A DNA stretch of 64,000 bases from an uncultured Clostridia bacterium (GTDB lineage Bacteria > Bacillota > Clostridia > Oscillospirales > Acutalibacteraceae): assembly GCA_944380765.1 (NCBI GenBank), contig CALWIO010000005.1:1-64000 (forward strand), given 5' to 3'. Below, piece by piece: positions 41,952-49,253 of this stretch; position 1 is the stretch's first letter, and each line of letters begins with the position of its first letter. A program made the translations under genes and the position numbers. The notes under the pieces were generated by a model. The model searched no databases and was not told where the DNA came from. It saw nothing but the letters and a program-made list of their open reading frames with translations.

Positions 41952-43424
41952 ATGAACAAACAGGAATATTTAAAGCATATCGACAGCGTAATAGCTTCGG
42001 GAAAATTCAAGGATACATGGGAGTCGCTCAGCGCCTACCGTGTTCCGGAATGGTACGAAAAGGCGAAATTCGGAATTTTTATTCATTGGGGAATATACAG
42101 CGTGCCGGCTTTCGGAAACGAGTGGTATTCGCGGAATATGTATATTCAGGGTTCTGACGAATACAATCACCACATAAAAACCTACGGCAGGCATAAGGAT
42201 TTCGGCTATAAGGACTTTATACCGATGTTTAAGGCTGAAAAGTTTGACAGCGGGGAGTGGGCGCGGATTTTCAAGGAGTCGGGCGCGCAGTATGTTGTTC
42301 CCGTAGCCGAGCACCATGACGGCTTTCAGATGTATAAAAGCGATATATCCCATTGGAACGCCTATGAAATGGGGCCGAAAAAGGATACCCTCGGTATGAT
42401 TTCGGAAAGCGTAAGCAAACTCGGTATGGTCAACGGCTGTTCCTCCCACAGAATCGAGCATTGGTTCTTTATGGGACACGGAAAAGAGTTTGAAAGTGAT
42501 ATAACCGACGGTGAGCGCGAGGGGGATTTTTACTATCCCGCTATGCCCGAGGCCAACCATCACGACCTTTTTTCAACTCCCGTTCCCGACAAGGCTTTTT
42601 TGGAGGACTGGCTTGTGCGCTGCTGCGAGCTGGTGGACAGGTACAACCCCAAGGTGTTCTATTTTGACTGGTGGATACAGCACAGCGCGGCAAAGCCCTA
42701 TCTTAAAAAATTCGCTGCTTACTATTATAACCGCGCCGAGGAGCGCGGCGAGGGCGTTGTAATAAACTATAAGCACGACGCCTTTATGTTCTCAACAGCG
42801 GTTGTGGATATTGAGAGAGGCCAGTTCAAAGACGCTAAACCCTATATCTGGCAGACCGATACAAGCGTTGCGAGAAACTCCTGGTGCTATACCGAGGGCA
42901 ATACATATAAGCCCGTGCGCGAGATTATCTGCAATCTGATTGATGTGGTGTCAAAAAACGGCAGAATGCTTTTAAATATAGGGCCGAGAGCGGACGGAAC
43001 AATTCCCGAAGAGGATAAGGCAATACTGCTCGCAATAGGCGACTGGCTTAAAATAAACGGAGAAGCGGTTTATCCAAGCCGCGTGTGGCGTTTCAGCGAG
43101 GAAGGCCCCACCGAAACCGTTGAGGGGCAGTTTACCGACGGAGGCGCCAAGGAGTTTACCGAACACGATTTCCGCTTTACCGTAAACGGCGGCAGCGTGT
43201 ATGTGTTTGCGCTCAACTTCCCCGAAAGCGGAGAGATAACCGTAAAGAGCTTTGCCGACGCCGACGCTTCAAAGCTTCCCGTGTTCAACGGAATAATAAA
43301 AGATGTCAGCGTTTTGGGATTCAGCGAAAAACCCGTCTGCCGCAGAGACGAAAAGGGACTTCATATCAAAACAAAAACGGTCAAATCGGAAAATCCGGTT
43401 GTTTTCAAAATTGAAATGGCATAA
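41952..43424 (+). CDS. alpha-L-fucosidase, GH29
   Basis: 490-residue glycoside hydrolase family 29 enzyme that removes alpha-linked L-fucose from glycans. Family marks include KFGIFIHWGIYSVPAF (40-55), AEHHDGF (119-125), CSSHRIEHWFFMG (163-175) and the nucleophile Asp239 in VFYFDWW. The C-terminal about 100 residues form a beta domain. There is no signal peptide, so it acts inside the cell on imported sugar. The ATG at 41952 follows AGGGGTG; the frame stays open upstream but has no ribosome site there. Confidence 0.92.
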   Translation: MNKQEYLKHIDSVIASGKFKDTWESLSAYRVPEWYEKAKFGIFIHWGIYSVPAFGNEWYSRNMYIQGSDEYNHHIKTYGRHKDFGYKDFIPMFKAEKFDSGEWARIFKESGAQYVVPVAEHHDGFQMYKSDISHWNAYEMGPKKDTLGMISESVSKLGMVNGCSSHRIEHWFFMGHGKEFESDITDGEREGDFYYPAMPEANHHDLFSTPVPDKAFLEDWLVRCCELVDRYNPKVFYFDWWIQHSAAKPYLKKFAAYYYNRAEERGEGVVINYKHDAFMFSTAVVDIERGQFKDAKPYIWQTDTSVARNSWCYTEGNTYKPVREIICNLIDVVSKNGRMLLNIGPRADGTIPEEDKAILLAIGDWLKINGEAVYPSRVWRFSEEGPTETVEGQFTDGGAKEFTEHDFRFTVNGGSVYVFALNFPESGEITVKSFADADASKLPVFNGIIKDVSVLGFSEKPVCRRDEKGLHIKTKTVKSENPVVFKIEMA

Positions 43425-43440
43425 AAAGGGGGATAATATT

Positions 43441-44760
43441 ATGAAAATTACATTTATGGGAGCAGGCAGTACCGTTTTCGCGAGGAATATAATAGGCGAC
43501 TGCCTTTGCACTCCGGCGCTCAGGGAAAGCGAGTTTTCGCTCTATGACATCGACGGCAAAAGACTTGAAGAGTCCAGAATAATCCTTGAAGCCATGAACA
43601 AAAACATCAATTCGGGAAAAGCGGTAATAAAAACCTATCTCGGAGTTGAAAACCGCAAAGAGGCTCTTCGCGGCTCGGATTTCGTAATCAACGCCATTCA
43701 GGTGGGCGGCTATGAGCCGTGCACCGTAACCGATTTTGAAATTCCAAAAAAATACTCACTGCGCCAGACTATCGCCGACACTTTGGGCATAGGCGGAATT
43801 ATGCGTGCGCTTAGAACTATTTATGTGCTTGAAGATTTCGCAAAGGATATTGAAGAAGTCTGCCCCGACTGCTGGTTCTTAAACTATACCAATCCAATGG
43901 CTATGGTAACGGGATATATGCAGAGATACACAAAGGTTAAAACCGTCGGACTGTGCCATTCGGTTCAAACCTGTTCCGAAAACCTGTTTAAAAAGCTCGG
44001 TATGGAGGATAAGCTCGAGGGCAGAAAAGAGCTTATCGCCGGCATAAACCACATGGCGTGGCTGCTCGATATCAGGGACAAGAACGGCGTTGACCTATAT
44101 CCCGAAATCAAAAAAAGAGCCAAAGAAAAGAACGAAAAGGAAAAGCATGACGATATGGTGCGCTTTGACTATATCGACAAGCTGGGCTATTACTGCACTG
44201 AGTCAAGCGAGCACAACGCCGAGTACAACCCCTTTTATATAAAATCAAAATATCCCGAAATGATTGAGGAATTTCAGATTCCCCTTGACGAGTATCCGCG
44301 TCGCTGTGTGAATCAGATTGCCGGCTGGGAAAAGGAAAAGAACGATATTCTGGCGGACGGCAAAATAACTCACGAGCGCAGCAACGAGTACGGCTCTTAT
44401 ATAATGGAAGCGATTGTCACCGGTACGCCTTATAAAATCGGCGGCAATGTAATTAACAACGGGCTTATTGACAACCTGCCGGCAGACGCCTGCGTAGAGG
44501 TACCCTGCCTTGTGGACGGCTACGGAATAACCCCGTGCCGGGTGGGAAAACTTCCCTTGCAGCTTGCCGCAATGAACAGCTCAAATATTTATCCCCAGCT
44601 TCTGGCAATAGAAGCGGCTGTGACAAGGCAGAAAAAATATATTTATCAGGCGGCTATGATGGACCCTCACACCGGCTCGGAGCTTTCAATAAAGGATATT
44701 TATTCCCTTGTTGACGAACTGCTCGCGGCTCACCGCGACTGGCTCCCCGAATACCGCTGA
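43441..44760 (+). CDS. melA: alpha-galactosidase, GH4 (MelA type)
   Basis: 439-residue NAD+- and Mn2+-dependent glycosidase. The N-terminal nucleotide motif reads FMGAGSTVFARN. The metal-binding Cys172-His173 lie in GLCHSVQ; in GH4, the CHSV form goes with alpha-galactosidases, whereas CHEV, CHG and CNVP mark other specificities. YTNPMAM and the later His and Asp residues are in place. The ATG at 43441 follows AAAGGGGGA and lies 16 bp behind the fucosidase, so the two are one operon. Substrate assignment rests on the motif rule. Confidence 0.88.
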   Translation: MKITFMGAGSTVFARNIIGDCLCTPALRESEFSLYDIDGKRLEESRIILEAMNKNINSGKAVIKTYLGVENRKEALRGSDFVINAIQVGGYEPCTVTDFEIPKKYSLRQTIADTLGIGGIMRALRTIYVLEDFAKDIEEVCPDCWFLNYTNPMAMVTGYMQRYTKVKTVGLCHSVQTCSENLFKKLGMEDKLEGRKELIAGINHMAWLLDIRDKNGVDLYPEIKKRAKEKNEKEKHDDMVRFDYIDKLGYYCTESSEHNAEYNPFYIKSKYPEMIEEFQIPLDEYPRRCVNQIAGWEKEKNDILADGKITHERSNEYGSYIMEAIVTGTPYKIGGNVINNGLIDNLPADACVEVPCLVDGYGITPCRVGKLPLQLAAMNSSNIYPQLLAIEAAVTRQKKYIYQAAMMDPHTGSELSIKDIYSLVDELLAAHRDWLPEYR

Positions 44761-44814
44761 TAATAAAAAAACTCCGCTTTGTTAAAAAACGACAGTCAGC
44801 GGACACAAAAACAG

Positions 44815-44841
44815 GCCGCCCGTGTGGAACGGGCGGCTTTT
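44815..44841 (+). terminator. terminator after melA
   Basis: GCCGCCCG (44815-44822) pairs with CGGGCGGC (44830-44837), followed by TTTT. It closes the sugar cluster. Confidence 0.8.
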
Positions 44842-44886
44842 AGCTTATCCTTTAAAATTTTTATGCCTTAATCAGGAATGTGTTTA

Positions 44887-45171
44887 TTATTCCTGCGGCA
44901 TATTATCGCTTGGTTTACAATCGGTTTCTGTTTTCTCTGTAATTTCATCTTTATTATTTAATTTTGCTTTTAAATTATTATAATTGTCGTTTATCGTTGC
45001 TTTCAAATCATCTATTTTATTATTAAGCACTCGGTTTTCTTTCCTCAAATTATATATGATAACGGCAAAATAAATCAGTACAACCGCCAGAAACGGCGAA
45101 GCCAGTTGATTGGCGTAGGGTATGTTTAACATACCGTAAGCTATCAGTATCAATATAATAATAACAATCAT
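44887..45171 (-). CDS. small membrane protein with coiled coil, unknown
   Basis: 94 residues. Two hydrophobic segments (about 2-16 and 24-44) are followed by a charged, asparagine- and lysine-rich helix (RKENRVLNNKIDDLKATIND...) likely to form a coiled coil in the cytoplasm. No family recognised. AGGAGG lies six bases before the ATG, so it is a genuine gene. Base composition is clearly more AT-rich than its neighbours. It lies 28 bp downstream of the DUF5696 lipoprotein on the same strand. Confidence 0.75.
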   Translation of the reverse strand: MIVIIILILIAYGMLNIPYANQLASPFLAVVLIYFAVIIYNLRKENRVLNNKIDDLKATINDNYNNLKAKLNNKDEITEKTETDCKPSDNMPQE

Positions 45172-45199
45172 TTAAATCCTCCTGTTCAATTACAATGGG

Positions 45200-47398
45200 T
45201 TATACTCTCTGGCAGTCAAGGGCGTTTACGGTAATACCGCTTACCGTTACCGCTTTGTCGGTGTAGTTTACATATATCTTGTCGCCGCTGCTGTATTCGG
45301 CGCAGAAAACTCCGTCCTGCACCTCATAGTGCTGAGTCATTCTCGCGTCCCGCAGGTCCGCGAGCGCCTCGTTGGCTTTAAGGTAGAAGCTCACGGCGTC
45401 GTTTATGTTCTTGTCAAAATAGTATTTTTCGTCAAGCGACGGGTCAAAGGCGGTGCAGTACCACTCAACCGAGGGCAGACAGCCGTATTCAACCGATTTC
45501 AGGAACGCCTGCTTCATATCCTCGTATGTGTTCATGCCTTTCGCGCTGTATTCGGTGGTGCCGTGAACGATAAGCTGAACAAAGGGTATGCCGCGGTAAG
45601 CGTCGCTTTCGGCGGCTGAAACGGGACTTGTGGGAATTTCCGAAATAATGTCGGCGTTTTTAACGCAGTAGATGTTGCCCCTGTCAACCATAAGCAGCTT
45701 TGAAGCGGCAAGCACCGGCATCTGAGCGGCTATTTCAATTTTCGCAGCCTCTCTTGTGTAAAAGTCCGGGGAATAGTCGCTGTAAAGATAGGAGGCTATA
45801 TCGTTTACCGAGTATCCGTCAAAATTTATTTCGGCGGAGCCGGCGAGTATGTCCTCAATTCTGTCCTCAATAAGACTGAGCTTTAAAAAGCTCTGGCGCC
45901 CTGTGGGCAGGGCAAAGGCGGCGTTTTCGTCCTTTACGGTGGAAATGCTTTTGCCGGTGACGGACTTTGCGCTCTCTGAGGCGTCACGCTTAAAGGTGAG
46001 TATATCCGTATCAATAAACAGGCGGAATTTCTGGCTGCTCAGGTAGCTGTAAAGCGCCTCCCATTGCTTGCGGCTTCCAAGACCCGATTTAAAGTCCGAA
46101 AACCCGCCGTCGGTGCCGTTGTTGGCGTTTTTGTGCAGTCCGTTGTAGCGAAGATAAACATTGTTCACGCCCTTGGCTTTTAAAAGGCGCGTCAGCGTCT
46201 GCGTCTGTTCAAAGTCCGAAAGAACGCTGTATTTTGAACCTTTTATGTATCCGCCCTGTACCGCCGTAACAAGAGGAATGTTCTCTTCCTCTGTTTCCAC
46301 CGTCTTTGTTGAAAGAACGGAGTTTCTTATAAGGTTTTCGCGGCAGGCGGTCGCCATACCCGAATATGTGGCGGATTTTCCCGAAAGAAAACGGTAGCAA
46401 AGCTTGATTTCGTTGGCGTATTCATAGCCGTATGTTCTTTTTATTTTTTTGTCCGCCGAGGTGTAAATATCAGTCGTCTCAAAAGAAGCGTAAACGCTGT
46501 TGAGCGAGTTGTCGGAATTTCTGTAAGCGTTTATCTGCGCTATGGAGTCGCCGCGTTCGACTATGCACACAAAAGCGCAGTCGCCTTTTTTGATGCCGTA
46601 TGCGCCCACAAGGCAGGAGGAGCTTTCGCGGCTGTCGGTTTTCGCGGCGTCCTGACCGTAAACATCAAGCGACAGGGGCTTGAATTCCTCGTCCTCAACG
46701 CCGGTCATAATCAGCGCGCCGCTGCCGTCGGGTACAAAAATATAATCGCTCTCACCGCTTTTTGAGTAAGCGCCGAAGCTGTTCAGAACCGAGATTTTTT
46801 CAAGATACACGCCTTTTGGAAGCGACAGCTTGTTCATGCTTATATTAACATAAAACGAGCCGTCTGTCAGCGTGTAAATAACCGAAAGGTCAACTCTTAT
46901 CTGCTTTTCCGTAAGAGATGAAATATCCGCCTTTCCGGTCTGTTCGTCGGGAGCCATGGAGTAGTTTACGGTAACGCTGTTGCCTGAGGCGCTGTATGAG
47001 GCGTTGCCCACGCTCACCGCGTTGTCCTGCGAGTTCAAAACATAAAGGTCGCCGCCGTTTGAAAGAGTTACTTCCACGGCGCTGCCCGTAAGCTGGCTGT
47101 CCGTACCGTCTGTTGAAAGGGCATACCATACCGTGTTGCCCGAAGTGTCGCGTATGGCGGGAGTCATTGTCTTTTCGTCAAAAAGAAGCTCAATAAGTCC
47201 CGAAGAGCATATCGTCTTGTAATTATCCGCGGCAGCCTTGTGAAATTCAGCGCCGGAGTACTGCGCTTCATGGATGTTTATTGAATCGGGCTTAAAGGTT
47301 TTTACATCTGTTCCGGCCGTGCAGGAGGTCAAGAGAAGGGCTGAAAAAACGGTCATCGCCGTTATTTTTATAATATAAGAGGATAAATGCTTTTTCAT
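45200..47398 (-). CDS. DUF5696 lipoprotein
   Basis: 732-residue secreted lipoprotein. The N-terminus has KK, a hydrophobic stretch and the lipobox LLTSC, placing the lipidated cysteine at residue 26. The remainder looks like the DUF5696 family, large extracytoplasmic proteins of Clostridia and Paenibacilli that often accompany sugar-uptake genes; the fold contains a beta-rich N-terminal region and a TIM-barrel-like C-terminal half resembling glycoside hydrolases, though no catalytic pair can be named here. The ATG at 47398 follows GGAG. A promoter with a large palindrome lies directly upstream. Sugar-related function is inference. Confidence 0.75.
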   Translation of the reverse strand: MKKHLSSYIIKITAMTVFSALLLTSCTAGTDVKTFKPDSINIHEAQYSGAEFHKAAADNYKTICSSGLIELLFDEKTMTPAIRDTSGNTVWYALSTDGTDSQLTGSAVEVTLSNGGDLYVLNSQDNAVSVGNASYSASGNSVTVNYSMAPDEQTGKADISSLTEKQIRVDLSVIYTLTDGSFYVNISMNKLSLPKGVYLEKISVLNSFGAYSKSGESDYIFVPDGSGALIMTGVEDEEFKPLSLDVYGQDAAKTDSRESSSCLVGAYGIKKGDCAFVCIVERGDSIAQINAYRNSDNSLNSVYASFETTDIYTSADKKIKRTYGYEYANEIKLCYRFLSGKSATYSGMATACRENLIRNSVLSTKTVETEEENIPLVTAVQGGYIKGSKYSVLSDFEQTQTLTRLLKAKGVNNVYLRYNGLHKNANNGTDGGFSDFKSGLGSRKQWEALYSYLSSQKFRLFIDTDILTFKRDASESAKSVTGKSISTVKDENAAFALPTGRQSFLKLSLIEDRIEDILAGSAEINFDGYSVNDIASYLYSDYSPDFYTREAAKIEIAAQMPVLAASKLLMVDRGNIYCVKNADIISEIPTSPVSAAESDAYRGIPFVQLIVHGTTEYSAKGMNTYEDMKQAFLKSVEYGCLPSVEWYCTAFDPSLDEKYYFDKNINDAVSFYLKANEALADLRDARMTQHYEVQDGVFCAEYSSGDKIYVNYTDKAVTVSGITVNALDCQRV

Positions 47399-47420
47399 AA
47401 AGTTTTTCTCCGTAAAAAAT

Positions 47421-47470
47421 ATGGTAAAACGATTATATATCATTTTACCATATATCCCCGAAAATATCAA
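47421..47470 (-). promoter_or_regulatory. promoter with 31-bp palindrome upstream of the DUF5696 lipoprotein
   Basis: On the minus strand TTGATA (47470-47465) and TAAAAT (47447-47442) are 17 nt apart. The -10 box lies inside an inverted repeat at 47421-47451: ATGGTAAAACGAT and ATCATTTTACCAT around five bases, with one mismatch that becomes a G-U in minus-strand RNA. The repeat is followed on the minus strand by ATTTTTT, so it could also terminate the sigF operon. Confidence 0.6.
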
Positions 47471-47498
47471 ATTTTGATTTAATTCCCTCTGAAAAACG

Positions 47499-48149
47499 CT
47501 AACCCGTCAGCTTTTCACGCATTTTGGACAGTATTATCTTTTCCCGTCTTGAAACCTGAACCTGCGAAACCCCCAAAATTCCGGCGGTTTTCGCCTGGGT
47601 ATATCCCTTGTAAAATCTGAGGCCGATGAGCTTCCTGTCGTTTTCGGGCAGGGAATTTATAGCCTGTATTACCGAAAGCCGGTCGTCAATGGGGCCGTAT
47701 TCGTCATCGGCGGGCACATCAATCTGCTTTTCGCTGTCGTCATCGGCGGTAAGGGAAATAACCGGCATTGAAACGCATAAAAGCTGCGCAGTTTCCTCAA
47801 CGCTGATGTTGAGCCTGTCGGCAAGAGCGCTGACGGTAGGCTCGCGGTCGCTCTCTTTTTCCAGCTTTTCCTTTTCGCGCATCAGCATACGGGCCTTCTC
47901 TTTAATACTGCGGCTTATCTTTACCGTGCCGCCGTCGCGGAATATCCGCCTTATTTCGCCCAATACCGAGGGAACTGCGTATGTGGAAAAAGCAAAGCCC
48001 AGCGACTCGTCAAAGCCGTCGGCGGCCTTGATAAGACCTATGCACCCTGCGGAATAAAGGTCCTCGTAGTCAACTCCCTTGCCCGTAAAACGCGCTGCGC
48101 AGCTGCCCACAAGCCCTAAATTGTTAAGTATAAGCTCGTCCCTTGTCAT
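47499..48149 (-). CDS. sigF: RNA polymerase sigma factor SigF, forespore-specific
   Basis: 216-residue sigma-70 family factor. Region 2 is LVGSCAARFTGKGVDYEDLYSAG (shown in parts: YEDLYSAG, FSTYAVPSVLGEIRR), and region 4 is the helix-turn-helix TQAKTAGILGVSQVQVSRRE. SigF switches on forespore genes early in sporulation. It is slightly short of the B. subtilis protein (about 255). Assignment as SigF rather than SigG or SigB rests on the position behind spoIIAA-spoIIAB. Its ATG overlaps the spoIIAB stop. Confidence 0.93.
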   Translation of the reverse strand: MTRDELILNNLGLVGSCAARFTGKGVDYEDLYSAGCIGLIKAADGFDESLGFAFSTYAVPSVLGEIRRIFRDGGTVKISRSIKEKARMLMREKEKLEKESDREPTVSALADRLNISVEETAQLLCVSMPVISLTADDDSEKQIDVPADDEYGPIDDRLSVIQAINSLPENDRKLIGLRFYKGYTQAKTAGILGVSQVQVSRREKIILSKMREKLTG

Positions 48150-48577
48150 TTTTCCCTGCCGTTAACAGTCTTGTAAAGCGTGACGGTTGTTCCCGCTCCC
48201 ACCTTTGAGCGCACCGTCATTTTGTCGGTAAAACTTTCCATAACCGAAAAACCCAGTCCGGCGCGGTCTCCGCCCAGGGTGGTAAAAAGCGGCTCTCTCG
48301 CTTTTTTAATATCGCTTATGCCGCAGCCCTTGTCCCTGATTTTTATAATCAGGGTGTTTTTGTCGCGGATTTTAACGGTTATGTAAATTTTGCCCACGCA
48401 GTTTTTGTAGCCGTGCACAATGCAGTTTGTGACCGCTTCGCTGACGGCGGTTTTTATATCGTTTATCTCTTCAAGCGTGGGGTCGAGCGAAGCCGCGAAA
48501 GCCGCCACGGTCGCCCGCGCGAAACTCTCGTTGACCGAACGGCTGTCAACCGACATTTTAAATTCATTTGTCACCAT
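48146..48577 (-). CDS. spoIIAB: anti-sigma F factor SpoIIAB
   Basis: 143-residue GHKL-type kinase that holds SigF inactive and phosphorylates SpoIIAA. The N-box EAVTNCIVHGY, the G1 box IRDKGCGI and the G2 box RAGLGFSVM are intact. AGGAGG precedes the ATG at 48577. It overlaps spoIIAA by 14 bp and sigF by 4 bp, the usual tight coupling. Confidence 0.94.
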   Translation of the reverse strand: MVTNEFKMSVDSRSVNESFARATVAAFAASLDPTLEEINDIKTAVSEAVTNCIVHGYKNCVGKIYITVKIRDKNTLIIKIRDKGCGISDIKKAREPLFTTLGGDRAGLGFSVMESFTDKMTVRSKVGAGTTVTLYKTVNGREK

Positions 48578-48896
48578 TTTTTATTCCTCCTTTTTTAACG
48601 GACGCGATTCTGTCAATGCCGGCAAGGCGCATAACCTTGTAGGCGTTGCTTGAAAGTCCGGTAATTTCAAGTTCGCCGCCCATTTCGGACAAAAGCCTGT
48701 ACCTGCCCATAACAAGCCCTATTCCCGAGCTGTCCATAAATGTAACCCCGCTGAAATCCATAACAGTTTTTGCCGGACGGCAGCTTTCAATACGGTCGTC
48801 TGTTTCAAGCCTTATGGGCAGGGCGGTGTGGTGGTCTATTTCGCCTTGCAGCCTGCAAATCAGCGTATCGTCCTCAAAAGTGAATTTAACACTCAT
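48564..48896 (-). CDS. spoIIAA: anti-anti-sigma factor SpoIIAA
   Basis: 110-residue STAS-domain protein. GEIDHHTA (18-25) and FMDSSGIGLVMGRY (53-66) are the family hallmarks; Ser56 corresponds to the serine phosphorylated by SpoIIAB. When dephosphorylated it binds SpoIIAB and frees SigF. AAAGGAGTG precedes the ATG at 48896. First gene of the operon. Confidence 0.94.
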   Translation of the reverse strand: MSVKFTFEDDTLICRLQGEIDHHTALPIRLETDDRIESCRPAKTVMDFSGVTFMDSSGIGLVMGRYRLLSEMGGELEITGLSSNAYKVMRLAGIDRIASVKKGGIKNGDK

Positions 48897-48921
48897 TTTT
48901 TAACACTCCTTTGCTTCATTT

Positions 48922-48950
48922 TATATCGCGCCCGGCAAAAAATTTGTCAC
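48922..48950 (-). promoter_or_regulatory. candidate promoter of the spoIIA operon
   Basis: Minus-strand GTGACA (48950-48945) and GATATA (48927-48922) are 17 nt apart; TATAAA at a 19-nt spacing overlaps. In Bacillus this operon uses sigma-H; I could not recognise a sigma-H box here. Confidence 0.4.
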
Positions 48951-48974
48951 ATTAAGAGAAGGGGAAAATATAAT
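48944..48974 (+). promoter_or_regulatory. candidate promoter of the second feoAB
   Basis: TTGTCA (48944-48949) and TATAAT (48969-48974), spaced 19 nt, face away from the spoIIA promoter and share its -35 bases. Confidence 0.4.
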
Positions 48975-49008
48975 GTAACAAGGGGGACGCCGAAAGAAGG
49001 GGAGAGTA

Positions 49009-49236
49009 TTGAATGAAAAAACGCTTGGCAGTCTTAAAGTGGGCGAAACGGGCAGCGTGTGCGCGCTGTCGGCGCGCGGAGGAATGAGGCGGCGGTTCAG
49101 GGATTTAGGCATTATCAACGGCGCAACAATAAAATGCACCGGACAAAGCACGCACAGGGATATAGCCTCATATCTTATAAAAGGCGCGGTTATCGCCCTG
49201 CGTAAAGAGGACGCCGAAACCGTTTTTATCATATAG
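49009..49236 (+). CDS. feoA: FeoA domain protein (second locus)
   Basis: 75-residue FeoA-like SH3 protein: GSLKVGETGSVCALSA, RRRFRDLGIINGATIKC and IKGAVIALRKEDAETVFI follow the family pattern. Translation most likely begins at a TTG (49009) that lies four bases behind GGGGAG; the ATG two bases further on is out of frame. It lies 17 bp before the second feoB. Confidence 0.85.
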   Translation: MNEKTLGSLKVGETGSVCALSARGGMRRRFRDLGIINGATIKCTGQSTHRDIASYLIKGAVIALRKEDAETVFII

Positions 49237-49253
49237 AACAGGGGGAATATTTC

